DNA of 64,000 nucleotides from Salmonella enterica subsp. houtenae serovar Houten. Lineage in GTDB: Bacteria > Pseudomonadota > Gammaproteobacteria > Enterobacterales > Enterobacteriaceae. How positions within the stretch are numbered: the stretch's first letter is position 1; each line of letters begins with the position of its first letter. The notes beneath the pieces are model-generated. The model searched no databases and was not told where the DNA came from. It worked only from the letters and a program-made list of their open reading frames with translations. The position numbers and the translations under genes were made by a program. The DNA is taken from contig LS483478.1 of NCBI GenBank assembly GCA_900478215.1, positions 1,364,001 through 1,428,000 of the forward strand. The letters run 5' to 3'. Positions 16,122 to 25,301 of the stretch are shown here, one piece after another.

Positions 16122-16410
16122 GATGATCCCTGATGGTTAACACGTATTAATAAAGCGTAGCGGTTTTTCATTTACCCAAGCCGGGACATTCTCCGAAAAA
16201 ATAAAAATGATCACGCCCGTTTTTATCTGTTTCGTTAGAATGGGGCCGTCACGTTGTTGGCGTTACCAGGCTATGCTCAGAGCAATGAGATCGCGCATAT
16301 AGACATCGTTTGGCGTGCTGTTAAAATCGCTCACACCTAAACAGGCGGATACGGTAGCGTTCCGTCATGGATGGCAATCAGCGATAGCCACAATTCACAG
16401 GGAGACATCT

Positions 16411-17166
16411 ATGAAGCTTCGCCTGTCGGCGCTGGCTCTGGGAACTACACTGCTGGTCGGGTGTGCGAGTTCCGGTACAGAACAGCAGGGGCGTTCAGAC
16501 CCGTTTGAAGGGTTTAACCGCACCATGTACAACTTCAACTTTAATGTGCTGGACCCGTATGTTGTTCGGCCAGTCGCGGTCGCCTGGCGTGATTATGTTC
16601 CACAGCCTGCGCGTAACGGTTTAAGTAATTTCACCGGCAACCTCGAAGAACCGGCGATCATGGTGAACTATTTCCTGCAGGGCGATCCTTACCAGGGGAT
16701 GGTGCATTTCACCCGTTTCTTCCTGAACACTTTATTAGGAATGGGCGGCTTTATTGACGTCGCGGGAATGGCGAATCCTAAACTGCAGCGCGTTGAACCG
16801 CATCGCTTTGGCAGTACGCTGGGCCATTATGGCGTGGGGTATGGGCCTTATGTGCAACTTCCGTTCTACGGCAGCTTCACGCTGCGTGAAGATGGCGGGG
16901 ATATGGCGGATACCTTGTATCCGGTGCTCTCGTGGTTGACCTGGCCAATGTCCATAGGAAAATGGACTATCGAAGGGATAGAAACCCGCGCGCAGTTGCT
17001 GGATTCCGATGGTTTGCTGCGCCAGTCTTCCGATCCTTATATTATGGTGCGCGAGGCGTACTTCCAGCGTCATGACTTTATCGCCAATGGCGGGAAACTC
17101 AAGCCGCAGGAAAACCCGAACGCGCAGGCGATTCAGGACGAACTCAAAGAGATCGACTCGGAATAA
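16411..17166 (+). CDS. mlaA: MlaA (VacJ) outer-membrane lipoprotein
   Basis: The product has 251 residues from the ATG at 16411, which follows AGGGAGACATCT. The signal peptide ends in the lipobox LLVGC. The body contains the MlaA family segments DPFEGFNRTMYNFNF and LGHYGVGYGPYVQLPFYG. With OmpC/F it removes misplaced phospholipids from the outer leaflet of the outer membrane and hands them to MlaC and the MlaFEDB complex. It is monocistronic, with a shared terminator before fadL. Confidence 0.95.
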   Translation: MKLRLSALALGTTLLVGCASSGTEQQGRSDPFEGFNRTMYNFNFNVLDPYVVRPVAVAWRDYVPQPARNGLSNFTGNLEEPAIMVNYFLQGDPYQGMVHFTRFFLNTLLGMGGFIDVAGMANPKLQRVEPHRFGSTLGHYGVGYGPYVQLPFYGSFTLREDGGDMADTLYPVLSWLTWPMSIGKWTIEGIETRAQLLDSDGLLRQSSDPYIMVREAYFQRHDFIANGGKLKPQENPNAQAIQDELKEIDSE

Positions 17167-17180
17167 ACGGCAGTAAATAA

Positions 17181-17207
17181 AAAGGTGAGCGCAATGCTCA
17201 CCTTTTT
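17181..17207. terminator. Bidirectional terminator between mlaA and fadL
   Basis: AAAGGTGAGC gcaat GCTCACCTTTTT works on both strands: a plus-strand T run serves mlaA and the preceding A run serves fadL. Confidence 0.9.
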
Positions 17208-17226
17208 GATCCGTCTCAGAAAGAGA

Positions 17227-18534
17227 TTAGAACGCGTAGTTAAAGTTAGTACCGAATAGCCAAGCTTTCCCTTCAGATTCAAACTGATAAGGGCCTTCAT
17301 TAATTTTCACGCTCTGACCGTGCATATAAGAGACGCCAACGTCGACAGACGCATCTTTATTAAAGGCGTAAGTCGTACCGGCGCTCAGCCAGAAACGGTC
17401 CTGGTCCGGAATAGAGATAGAACGGTTTTGCGCTGGTACCGGACTGTCATCGAAGGCGATACCGGTACGGAACGTCCAGTTGTCATCGTAGTAATAGGTG
17501 GTGCCCAACGCAATGCGGTAAGCGTCTTTAAAGCCTTCATGCTTCTCAAAGAGCGTATCGCCGGCGGTGGATTTTGCCTTCAATTCCTGGAACTGACTCC
17601 AACTGGTATAGGCCAGGCTATAGTGGATGGCCCACTGTGGCGCCACACGGTTATAACCGGACACTTCCCACATTTCCGGCAGATTCAGCGTCAGGTAGCC
17701 TGACTGCGTCGCGCCGCCAGTTGCCGTTGGGATAGGCAGGTTATATCGGTTAATTCCGATGGGAAGATCGCTACTGTAGTTGCCTTTAAAGTCAATTTTG
17801 ACTTCCGAGCGGTAGGTCAGCGCGTAGCGGTTATTTTTATCCAGTTCATAAAGGATACCGGCATTCCAGCCAAAGCCCCACTGATTACCGTTCAGGTGGG
17901 CAATCTTGGTGTCGCTGGTAATTTGACTCGCGACCGGCGCCAGCGCCGGATTCTGTGCCGCGACCAACTGGCCTAAATCGCCCGCATAACGTTCGATTTT
18001 CGCGCGCGCGTATACCGCATCAAAGCCGAGGCCGAAGCTCCAGGCCTCATTTAAACGATAAGCGCCGCTTAAATTCAGGTTCATGGTTTGAAGATCGGTC
18101 GTACCGCCAACCGAGCCGCCTGCGTATGTGTCGTTAAACTCTGTCGCCAGACCATAGTTAGAGGTAATAGAAGCTCCCCAGCCAAACTGATCGTTAATCG
18201 GAGCGACAAAATGGACGTTCGGCACCCAAGCCGTCGGCGCGATGTTATCCGCATCTAACGTCCGACGAGATGGCGACGTCCCGCTAATATTAACATCGGG
18301 ATCAATATAAACCGCGCCCGCTGAAAACGTCGGACGGTCAAACATGGTAATTAACGCCGGGTTGCGGCTAACGTTACCCGCATCATCTGCGATTGCGCCT
18401 TCACCCGAATAGGCCCGGCCAAGGCCAGAGGAAGAAAATTCGTTTAACTGGAAGCCTGCAGACCAGGCCTGGGTGGAGATGATTGCCACTGCGACTGCGA
18501 GAGCAGACTTTGTAAACAGGGTTTTCTGGCTCAT
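17227..18534 (-). CDS. fadL: FadL long-chain fatty acid outer-membrane transporter
   Basis: The product has 435 residues. The signal peptide ends at STQAWSA, and the mature N-terminal plug starts GFQLNEFSSSGLGRAYSG, including the NPA signature (SRNPALI). A 14-strand barrel follows, ending NFNYAF. It takes up long-chain fatty acids by lateral diffusion. One extracellular loop, around DLGQLVAAQNPALAPVASQ, is about 10 residues shorter than in E. coli. Two FadR-type operators lie upstream (18620-18659). A start two codons earlier (18540) is possible. Confidence 0.95.
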   Translation of the reverse strand: MSQKTLFTKSALAVAVAIISTQAWSAGFQLNEFSSSGLGRAYSGEGAIADDAGNVSRNPALITMFDRPTFSAGAVYIDPDVNISGTSPSRRTLDADNIAPTAWVPNVHFVAPINDQFGWGASITSNYGLATEFNDTYAGGSVGGTTDLQTMNLNLSGAYRLNEAWSFGLGFDAVYARAKIERYAGDLGQLVAAQNPALAPVASQITSDTKIAHLNGNQWGFGWNAGILYELDKNNRYALTYRSEVKIDFKGNYSSDLPIGINRYNLPIPTATGGATQSGYLTLNLPEMWEVSGYNRVAPQWAIHYSLAYTSWSQFQELKAKSTAGDTLFEKHEGFKDAYRIALGTTYYYDDNWTFRTGIAFDDSPVPAQNRSISIPDQDRFWLSAGTTYAFNKDASVDVGVSYMHGQSVKINEGPYQFESEGKAWLFGTNFNYAF

Positions 18535-18619
18535 GACCATAACCTCATTGATTATTTTTATACAAACTATGTTACATGCTGTAACAGGAGCGCGAAGTGT
18601 AGGGTCTGCGATACGACTT

Positions 18620-18659
18620 AGAAATCAGACCAGTGGCGAGAGTATAGGTCTGACCAGCT
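18620..18659 (-). promoter_or_regulatory. Two FadR operators upstream of fadL
   Basis: The sites are TCAGACCAGT within 18620-18636 and TATAGGTCTGACCAGCT at 18643-18659. The second fits the FadR 17-mer pattern NNNNGGTCNGACCNNNN exactly. FadR represses fadL in the absence of long-chain acyl-CoA. Confidence 0.75.
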
Positions 18660-18783
18660 AGAATGTTGCAAGCATGTTTATAAGTTTTTTCAATTGTGAT
18701 CTTAGAAACGAGATCTGGCTGGCAAAATCGGGGGACTTAACGGCCACCCGATCGCACGATTTTTGTTTTAGATCATTTTTAAG

Positions 18784-18799
18784 TGTGATTTCGGTCACT
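18784..18799. promoter_or_regulatory. Candidate CRP site between fadL and yfcZ
   Basis: TGTGA-TTTCGG-TCACT matches the CRP core TGTGA-N6-TCACA in nine of ten positions. It could act on fadL or yfcZ; fadL is known to need cAMP-CRP. Confidence 0.5.
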
Positions 18800-18904
18800 T
18801 AACGCGTTTCCCTCCATTAACGACTGGAGAGGCGAATGCCGGGAGCGTAAAATATCCCCATCGTTTATCTGGCACCCTGGGTGCAAATACAGAGGAAATC
18901 TACA

Positions 18905-19189
18905 ATGAGTAAATGCAGTGCTGATGAAACCCCGGTTTGCTGCTGTATGGACGTTGGAACCATCATGGACAACTCCGATTGCACCGCGTCATACAGCCGC
19001 GTATTCGCTACCCGCGCAGAGGCTGAAGAGACGCTGGCGGCGTTAACCGAAAAAGCGCGTAGCGTGGAGTCTGAACCTTGCCAAATTACGCCAACCTTTA
19101 CCGAGGAATCCGAAGGCGTTCGTCTGGATATTGATTTTGTTTTCGCCTGCGAAGCAGAAACGCTGATCTTCCAGCTCGGCCTGCGTTAA
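18905..19189 (+). CDS. yfcZ: YfcZ, DUF406 protein
   Basis: The product has 94 residues from the ATG at 18905, behind GAGGAAATCTACA. It starts MSKCSADETPVCCCMDVGT with a Cys-rich cluster and ends FACEAETLIFQLGLR. It matches E. coli YfcZ over its full length. Its function is unknown. The CCC cluster may bind metal or be redox-active. A strong terminator follows, separating it from fadIJ. Confidence 0.92.
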   Translation: MSKCSADETPVCCCMDVGTIMDNSDCTASYSRVFATRAEAEETLAALTEKARSVESEPCQITPTFTEESEGVRLDIDFVFACEAETLIFQLGLR

Positions 19190-19203
19190 TCCGTTCATTC
19201 ACG

Positions 19204-19240
19204 ACGCCTCCGTCATCATCTGGCGGAGGCGTTTTCTTTT
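19204..19240 (+). terminator. Terminator after yfcZ
   Basis: CGCCTCCG and CGGAGGCG form an 8-bp stem with a 12-nt loop, followed by TTTTCTTTTTTT. Confidence 0.9.
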
Positions 19241-19324
19241 TTTGTCGCTTCCCTTCACTGTGCCTTAGCTCCCACTTTCTTTTCTCTCCGCTTGGCTAAA
19301 TGTAAAAAATTGGTTAAGACTGTG

Positions 19325-19341
19325 ATCAGGTCAGACCACTA
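19325..19341 (+). promoter_or_regulatory. FadR operator upstream of fadIJ
   Basis: ATCAGGTCAGACCACTA contains the GGTCNGACC core and lies 25 bp before the fadI start, so FadR bound here would block transcription of fadIJ. Confidence 0.75.
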
Positions 19342-19365
19342 ATTTATTTTTTACAGGGGAGTACT

Positions 19366-20676
19366 ATGCGTCAGGCTTTACCGTTGGTCACCCGTCAGGG
19401 CGATCGCATTGCTATTGTCAGTGGGTTGCGAACCCCCTTCGCTCGTCAGGCCACTGCATTTCATGGTATTCCCGCTGTTGATCTCGGCAAGATGGTGGTT
19501 GGCGAGCTGCTGGCGCGCAGTGAAATTCCAGCCGATGCCATTGAGCAACTGGTTTTTGGTCAGGTGGTACAAATGCCGGAAGCGCCCAACATTGCGCGCG
19601 AAATTGTGTTGGGTACGGGGATGAATGTTCATACTGATGCCTATAGCGTAAGCCGCGCCTGTGCCACCAGTTTTCAGGCGGTAGCGAATGTGGCGGAAAG
19701 TCTGATGGCCGGCACGATACGCGCGGGTATCGCTGGCGGCGCAGATTCGTCGTCGGTACTGCCAATAGGCGTGAGTAAAGCCCTGGCGCGGGTACTGGTG
19801 GATGTCAATAAAGCTCGTACGACCCGCCAACGGCTGGCGCTTTTTTCTCGTCTGCGCTTACGCGATCTGCTGCCCGTTCCTCCCGCCGTTGCTGAGTATT
19901 CCACTGGTCTGCGCATGGGCGATACCGCCGAACAGATGGCGAAAACGTATGGTATTACGCGTGAGCAGCAGGACGCGCTGGCGCATCGTTCGCATCAGCG
20001 CGCCGCGCAGGCATGGGCGGAAGGCAAACTGGCGGAAGAGGTGATGACGACCTATGCGCCGCCGTATAAAAATCCCTTTTCAGAAGACAACAACATTCGC
20101 GGCAACTCCACGCTGGCGGACTACGCCAAACTGCGCCCCGCTTTTGACAGAAAACATGGTTCCGTGACCGCCGCCAATAGTACACCGCTAACCGACGGCG
20201 CCGCCGCCGTTATCCTGATGACCGAATCCCGCGCTAAAGAGCTGGGGCTTACTCCCCTGGGCTATCTGCGTAGCTACGCGTTTACCGCTATTGATGTCTG
20301 GCAGGACATGCTATTGGGGCCGGCCTGGTCAACGCCGCTGGCGCTGGAGCGGGCCGGACTGACGATGGCCGATCTGACGCTTTTTGACATGCATGAAGCG
20401 TTTGCCGCCCAGACCCTGGCGAATTTACAACTACTGGGCAGCGAACGATTTGCCCGCGAGGTGCTTGGTCGTGCGCAGGCGACAGGAGAGGTGGATGACG
20501 CTAAATTCAACGTGCTCGGCGGCTCAATCGCCTACGGGCATCCTTTTGCCGCAACGGGCGCGCGGATGATAACCCAAACGTTGTATGAATTACGGCGTCG
20601 GGGCGGAGGCTTCGGCCTGGTCACGGCCTGCGCGGCTGGCGGTCTTGGCGCGGCTATGGTTCTGGAGGCGGAATAA
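19366..20676 (+). CDS. fadI: FadI 3-ketoacyl-CoA thiolase
   Basis: The product has 436 residues. It is a thiolase that cleaves 3-ketoacyl-CoA to acetyl-CoA in the anaerobic branch of beta-oxidation. The nucleophilic Cys is C99 in SRACATSFQA. The C-terminal GHPFAATGARM and CAAGGLGAAMV hold the His and the second Cys. The ATG at 19366 follows AGGGGAGTACT. Its stop codon overlaps the fadJ start by one base (TAATG), so the two subunits are co-translated. Confidence 0.96.
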   Translation: MRQALPLVTRQGDRIAIVSGLRTPFARQATAFHGIPAVDLGKMVVGELLARSEIPADAIEQLVFGQVVQMPEAPNIAREIVLGTGMNVHTDAYSVSRACATSFQAVANVAESLMAGTIRAGIAGGADSSSVLPIGVSKALARVLVDVNKARTTRQRLALFSRLRLRDLLPVPPAVAEYSTGLRMGDTAEQMAKTYGITREQQDALAHRSHQRAAQAWAEGKLAEEVMTTYAPPYKNPFSEDNNIRGNSTLADYAKLRPAFDRKHGSVTAANSTPLTDGAAAVILMTESRAKELGLTPLGYLRSYAFTAIDVWQDMLLGPAWSTPLALERAGLTMADLTLFDMHEAFAAQTLANLQLLGSERFAREVLGRAQATGEVDDAKFNVLGGSIAYGHPFAATGARMITQTLYELRRRGGGFGLVTACAAGGLGAAMVLEAE

Positions 20677-22823
20677 TGGCTACCACATCAGCTTTTACGC
20701 TTAATGTACGTCTGGATAATGTCGCGGTTGTCGCTATTGATGTCCCTGGAGAAAAGGTGAACACCCTGAAAGCGGAGTTTGCCGCGCAGGTGCGTGCCAT
20801 CCTGAAGCAGATCCGGGAAAATAACGCGTTGCAGGGCGTTGTTTTTATCTCAGCCAAAGCAGATAACTTTATCGCTGGCGCCGATATCAACATGATAGGC
20901 CACTGCCAAAGCGCGCAGGAAGCAGAAACGCTGGCGCGTCAGGGGCAGCAACTGATGGCGGAGATCCAGGCGTTGCCTGTTCCGGTCATCGCCGCCATTC
21001 ACGGCGCCTGCCTGGGGGGCGGTCTTGAAATGGCGCTGGCCTGCCATCGGCGTATCTGTACCGATGACGTTAAAACCGTTCTCGGACTGCCGGAGGTACA
21101 GTTAGGGCTGTTGCCGGGATCGGGCGGAACGCAGCGTCTTCCGCGGCTGGTGGGGGTCAGTACCGCGCTGGATATGATCCTGACAGGTAAACAGCTTCGC
21201 GCCAGACAGGCGCTTAAAGCCGGGCTGGTTGATGATGTGGTGCCGCAAACTATTTTACTGGAAGCGGCTGTCGAGCTGGCTAAAAAAGAACGCCTGGCGC
21301 AGCGGACATTACCGGTCCGTGAACGTATCCTGGCGGGGCCGCTAGGGCGCGCGTTGTTATTTCGCCTGGTGCGTAAAAAGACGGCGCAAAAAACGCAGGG
21401 TAACTATCCGGCGACGGAGCGGATCATTGATGTGATTGAAACCGGACTGGCGCAGGGCAGCAGTAGCGGCTATGACGCGGAAGCGCGCGCTTTCGGCGAG
21501 CTGGCGATGACGACTCAATCGCAGGCGCTGCGCGCTATTTTCTTTGCCAGTACCGAGGTGAAAAAAGATCCCGGTAGCGATGCGCCGCCCGGCCCGCTGA
21601 ACAGCGTGGGCATCTTAGGCGGCGGATTAATGGGCGGTGGTATCGCCTGGGTTACGGCCTGTAAAGGCGGCTTGCCAGTACGAATTAAGGATATAAATAC
21701 TCAGGGAATCAATCATGCGCTGAAGTACAGTTGGGATCTGCTTGAAACAAAAGTACGCCGCCGCCATATGAAAACTAGCGAACGCGATAAACAGTTGGCG
21801 TTGCTATCAGGTTCGACTGATTACCGTGGTTTCAGTCACCGCGATCTGGTCATTGAAGCGGTATTTGAAGATTTGTCGTTAAAACAACAGATGGTGGCGG
21901 AAGTGGAGCAAAATTGCGCCTCCCACACTATTTTTGCGTCCAATACCTCTTCCTTGCCGATTAGCGATATTGCGGCGAAGGCGGCCAGACCGGAGCAGGT
22001 GATTGGATTGCACTTTTTTAGTCCGGTCGAAAAAATGCCGCTGGTTGAGGTCATTCCTCATGCGTCTACTTCCGCGCAAACCATCGCCACGACCGTTAAA
22101 CTGGCGAAAAGACAGGGTAAAACCCCGATAGTCGTCAACGATAAAGCCGGGTTTTATGTTAACCGAATTCTCGCGCCGTATATTAATGAGGCGATTCGGA
22201 TGCTGACTGAAGGCGAACGCGTCGAACATATTGACGCCGCCCTGGTAAAATTTGGTTTTCCGGTGGGGCCAATCCAACTTTTGGATGAGGTAGGAATCGA
22301 CACGGGCACTAAAATTATCCCTGTGCTTGAGGCGGCGTATGGAGAACGTTTTAGCGCGCCTGCAAATGTTGTTGCTTCAATTTTGAATGACGATCGCAAA
22401 GGTAGAAAAAATGGTCGCGGTTTCTATCTTTATGGCAAAAAAGGGCGTAAAAGCAAAAAACAGGTTGACCCTGCTATTTATAAGCTTATTGGCGTGCAAG
22501 GGCAGAGTCGACTGTCTGCGCAGCAGGTGGCAGAGCGCTGTGTCATGTTAATGCTTAACGAAGCGGCGCGCTGTTTCGACGAAAAAGTGATTCGCAGTGC
22601 GCGCGATGGCGATATTGGCGCCGTGTTTGGTATCGGTTTTCCGCCCTTTCTCGGCGGCCCGTTCCGCTATATGGATGCTCTCGGGCCGGGTGAAATGGTG
22701 GCGACATTACAGCGCCTGGCCGCACTTTACGGTCCTCGTTACGCGCCTTGTGAACAATTAGTGCGCATGGCGGAGCGCAGGGAGCATTTCTGGACGAATG
22801 GGGAAACTGACCAGGGAAATTGA
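20676..22823 (+). CDS. fadJ: FadJ fatty-acid oxidation multifunctional subunit
   Basis: The product has 715 residues. The N-terminal enoyl-CoA hydratase/isomerase domain (residues 15-200) contains GACLGGGLEMALACH and the catalytic Glu region LGLPEVQLGLLPGSGG. The C-terminal 3-hydroxyacyl-CoA dehydrogenase (from about residue 310) has an NAD-binding GGGLMGGGIAW and HFFSPVEKMPLVEV. With FadI it forms the anaerobic beta-oxidation complex. The length fits the family. Confidence 0.96.
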   Translation: MATTSAFTLNVRLDNVAVVAIDVPGEKVNTLKAEFAAQVRAILKQIRENNALQGVVFISAKADNFIAGADINMIGHCQSAQEAETLARQGQQLMAEIQALPVPVIAAIHGACLGGGLEMALACHRRICTDDVKTVLGLPEVQLGLLPGSGGTQRLPRLVGVSTALDMILTGKQLRARQALKAGLVDDVVPQTILLEAAVELAKKERLAQRTLPVRERILAGPLGRALLFRLVRKKTAQKTQGNYPATERIIDVIETGLAQGSSSGYDAEARAFGELAMTTQSQALRAIFFASTEVKKDPGSDAPPGPLNSVGILGGGLMGGGIAWVTACKGGLPVRIKDINTQGINHALKYSWDLLETKVRRRHMKTSERDKQLALLSGSTDYRGFSHRDLVIEAVFEDLSLKQQMVAEVEQNCASHTIFASNTSSLPISDIAAKAARPEQVIGLHFFSPVEKMPLVEVIPHASTSAQTIATTVKLAKRQGKTPIVVNDKAGFYVNRILAPYINEAIRMLTEGERVEHIDAALVKFGFPVGPIQLLDEVGIDTGTKIIPVLEAAYGERFSAPANVVASILNDDRKGRKNGRGFYLYGKKGRKSKKQVDPAIYKLIGVQGQSRLSAQQVAERCVMLMLNEAARCFDEKVIRSARDGDIGAVFGIGFPPFLGGPFRYMDALGPGEMVATLQRLAALYGPRYAPCEQLVRMAERREHFWTNGETDQGN

Positions 22824-23031
22824 GGTCAAAGAGAATATGAATCCGCACTGAATGCCTCCTTAGTGGCGAAATAATAATCAAGGATTGACTATACTTACGT
22901 CATTGAGGTAAAAAACAGCGTTTCATTCGGTGAATGGATAAGGCACAATGCCGGCCACCGCATTTTTGCCGCAGCCAATAGGGGCATGTGGTAAGCGTGC
23001 TGGTGAAACTGGTTAACAAAAGCGGTGCAAT

Positions 23032-23517
23032 ATGCAAGTTTTTATCATGCGTCACGGCGACGCAGCCCTCGATGCCGCCAGTGATTCGGTTCGTCCCTTG
23101 ACCTCTTGTGGGTGTGACGAGTCTCGCCTGATGGCGAACTGGCTGAAAGGTCAAAAAGTGGATATCGAACGTGTTCTGGTGAGTCCGTTTCTTCGAGCCG
23201 AACAGACGTTAGATGTGGTCGGCGATTGTATGAATCTGCCGGCTCAGGTGGATGTCCTGCCGGAGCTAACGCCCTGTGGCGATGTCGGTCTGGTCAGCGC
23301 CTACCTTCAGGCGCTGGCCAATGAAGAGATCGGATCGGTGCTGGTGATCTCTCACTTACCTCTGGTCGGATACCTGGTATCTGAGCTTTGTCCGGGCGAA
23401 ACGCCGCCGATGTTCACGACGTCCGCAATTGCCAACGTTACGCTTGATGAAAGCGGCAAGGGGACATTCAACTGGCAAATGAGTCCCTGCAATCTGAAAA
23501 TGGCGAAAGCGATGTAA
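23032..23517 (+). CDS. sixA: SixA phosphohistidine phosphatase
   Basis: The product has 161 residues. The RHG signature MRHGDAA holds the nucleophilic H8, and a second His lies in VISHLPLV. SixA dephosphorylates histidine phosphocarriers. It was first described on ArcB and later on the nitrogen-PTS protein NPr. The ATG at 23032 has a weak ribosome site (GCGGTGCAAT). A BIME follows before the convergent smrB. Confidence 0.94.
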   Translation: MQVFIMRHGDAALDAASDSVRPLTSCGCDESRLMANWLKGQKVDIERVLVSPFLRAEQTLDVVGDCMNLPAQVDVLPELTPCGDVGLVSAYLQALANEEIGSVLVISHLPLVGYLVSELCPGETPPMFTTSAIANVTLDESGKGTFNWQMSPCNLKMAKAM

Positions 23518-23524
23518 TCTTTGC

Positions 23525-23609
23525 TGCCTGATGGCGCTTCGCTTATCAGGCCTACGACAGCGCTGGCTATTCGTAGGCTGGATAAGGCGCTTGCGCCGCT
23601 ATCCGGCAA
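23525..23609. repeat. BIME with two REP arms
   Basis: GCCTGATGGCGCTTCGCTTATCAGGCCTAC is followed by an inverted partner, TAGGCTGGATAAGGCGCTTGCGCC, ending in ATCCGGC. It lies between convergent sixA and smrB. Confidence 0.88.
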
Positions 23610-23616
23610 TCTCGCG

Positions 23617-24168
23617 TCAGGGTAATTCGGGCGGTTGCCACTCTTCCACTTCAATCAACACCAGCAGCGCGGCGTCGCCGCCATACTCTTTCGGCGCCTG
23701 ATGAAAGGCCATTACATGCGGATGCTGCGCCAGCCATAACGGCGTTTGCTGTTTCAGAATATGTTTACCGTGTCCATGCATGACGCAGGCGCAAAAAATA
23801 TGTTCCCGGCGGCAGGCGGCAATCAGCGCCCCCAGTTCCTGTTTGGCCTGAAGCTGCGTTAAACCGTGTAAATCCAGAAACAGTTCCGGCGAATAGTCGC
23901 CACGGCGCATTTTTTTTAACTCGAAATGGCTGACATCTTCACGGACATACTTTACCGGCCCTTCCATATTGAGCAGCGGCTGGAACTCATCAGAAAAATA
24001 GTGGCTGGCGTCCGCCTGTTCCTGAATTAACCTTCGGGTAGGGACTTCCGTGATTTTTTTGCGCAGTGGCCGATGGACGATAGTATCCTGCTTAATCTGT
24101 CGGGTGCCGACCATCAGCTGACGGAACAGCGCCTGGTCCTCCTCGCTGAGCGATGCTTTCTTTTTCAT
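23617..24168 (-). CDS. smrB: SmrB ribosome-rescue endonuclease
   Basis: The product has 183 residues from the ATG at 24168. The N-terminal extension binds the ribosome. The C-terminal Smr domain has DLHGLTQ and the HGHGKH motif that forms the nuclease centre. SmrB cuts mRNA between collided ribosomes and so triggers tmRNA rescue. Its full-length match to E. coli SmrB (YfcN) fixes the start; upstream in-frame codons lack a ribosome site. It is divergent from prmB. Confidence 0.94.
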   Translation of the reverse strand: MKKKASLSEEDQALFRQLMVGTRQIKQDTIVHRPLRKKITEVPTRRLIQEQADASHYFSDEFQPLLNMEGPVKYVREDVSHFELKKMRRGDYSPELFLDLHGLTQLQAKQELGALIAACRREHIFCACVMHGHGKHILKQQTPLWLAQHPHVMAFHQAPKEYGGDAALLVLIEVEEWQPPELP

Positions 24169-24333
24169 TCGTGGGTCTCGTCTGATCTTTTGCCTTAGTT
24201 TACCCGACCTGGAGGATATCCGAACGGGCAAAACGGATTTTTCGTAGTCTCCCACCGCGTCAATGCTGATTTATCCCTGTCTTCGTGGCAAACTAGCCGC
24301 CGAATTTAATGCGAGCATGCCCTGGAGGATTAC

Positions 24334-25266
24334 GTGGATAAAATTTTCGTTGATGAAGCAGTGAGTGAACTGCATACCATTCAGGACATGTTGCGCTGGG
24401 CGGTAAGCCGCTTTAGCGCGGCGAATATCTGGTATGGACACGGCACCGATAACCCGTGGGATGAAGCGGTGCAACTGGTGTTGCCGTCTCTTTATCTGCC
24501 GCTGGATATTCCGGAAGATATGCGGACCGCGCGGCTGACGTCCAGCGAAAAACACCGCATTGTCGAGCGGGTGATTCGTCGCATTAACGAACGTATTCCG
24601 GTAGCCTACCTGACCAATAAAGCCTGGTTCTGCGGCCACGAATTTTATGTCGATGAGCGCGTGCTGGTGCCGCGTTCGCCCATTGGCGAGTTGATTAATA
24701 ACCACTTTGCCGGCCTTATTAGCCAGCAGCCGAAATATATTCTGGATATGTGTACCGGCAGCGGCTGTATTGCCATCGCCTGTGCTTATGCTTTTCCGGA
24801 CGCTGAGGTTGATGCGGTCGATATTTCGCCGGATGCGCTGGCTGTCGCCGAGCATAACATTGAAGAACACGGTCTTATCCATCACGTGACGCCAATTCGT
24901 TCCGATCTGTTCCGCGATCTGCCGAAAGTTCAGTACGATCTGATTGTCACTAACCCGCCCTATGTCGATGCGGAGGATATGTCCGATCTGCCGAACGAAT
25001 ATCGCCACGAACCTGAGTTGGGGCTGGCGTCCGGCACCGACGGCCTCAAATTGACCCGCCGTATCCTGGGGAATGCGCCGGATTATCTGTCCGATGGCGG
25101 CGTTCTGATTTGTGAAGTCGGAAACAGCATGGTACATCTGATGGAGCAGTACCCGGATGTGCCGTTCACCTGGCTGGAGTTTGACAACGGCGGCGATGGC
25201 GTCTTTATGTTGACCAAAGCGCAGTTGCTCGCGGCCCGTGAACATTTCAACATTTATAAAGATTAA
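24334..25266 (+). CDS. prmB: PrmB, methyltransferase for ribosomal protein uL3
   Basis: The product has 310 residues starting with GTG at 24334 after CTGGAGGATTAC. The SAM site is LDMCTGSGCIAIACAYAFP and the catalytic NPPY is in VTNPPYVDAEDM, the motif for Gln N5 methylation. It modifies Gln150 of uL3 during ribosome assembly. It is the first gene of a run with aroC 35 bp downstream. Confidence 0.96.
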   Translation: MDKIFVDEAVSELHTIQDMLRWAVSRFSAANIWYGHGTDNPWDEAVQLVLPSLYLPLDIPEDMRTARLTSSEKHRIVERVIRRINERIPVAYLTNKAWFCGHEFYVDERVLVPRSPIGELINNHFAGLISQQPKYILDMCTGSGCIAIACAYAFPDAEVDAVDISPDALAVAEHNIEEHGLIHHVTPIRSDLFRDLPKVQYDLIVTNPPYVDAEDMSDLPNEYRHEPELGLASGTDGLKLTRRILGNAPDYLSDGGVLICEVGNSMVHLMEQYPDVPFTWLEFDNGGDGVFMLTKAQLLAAREHFNIYKD

Positions 25267-25301
25267 AACACGCAAACGACAACAACGATAACGGAGCCGT
25301 G

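Noticed and set aside
17920..17990. Shortened FadL loop as possible damage
   Set aside because: The frame stays intact and the plug and barrel are complete. Loop length varies between enterobacterial FadL proteins, so it is noted only in the gene entry.
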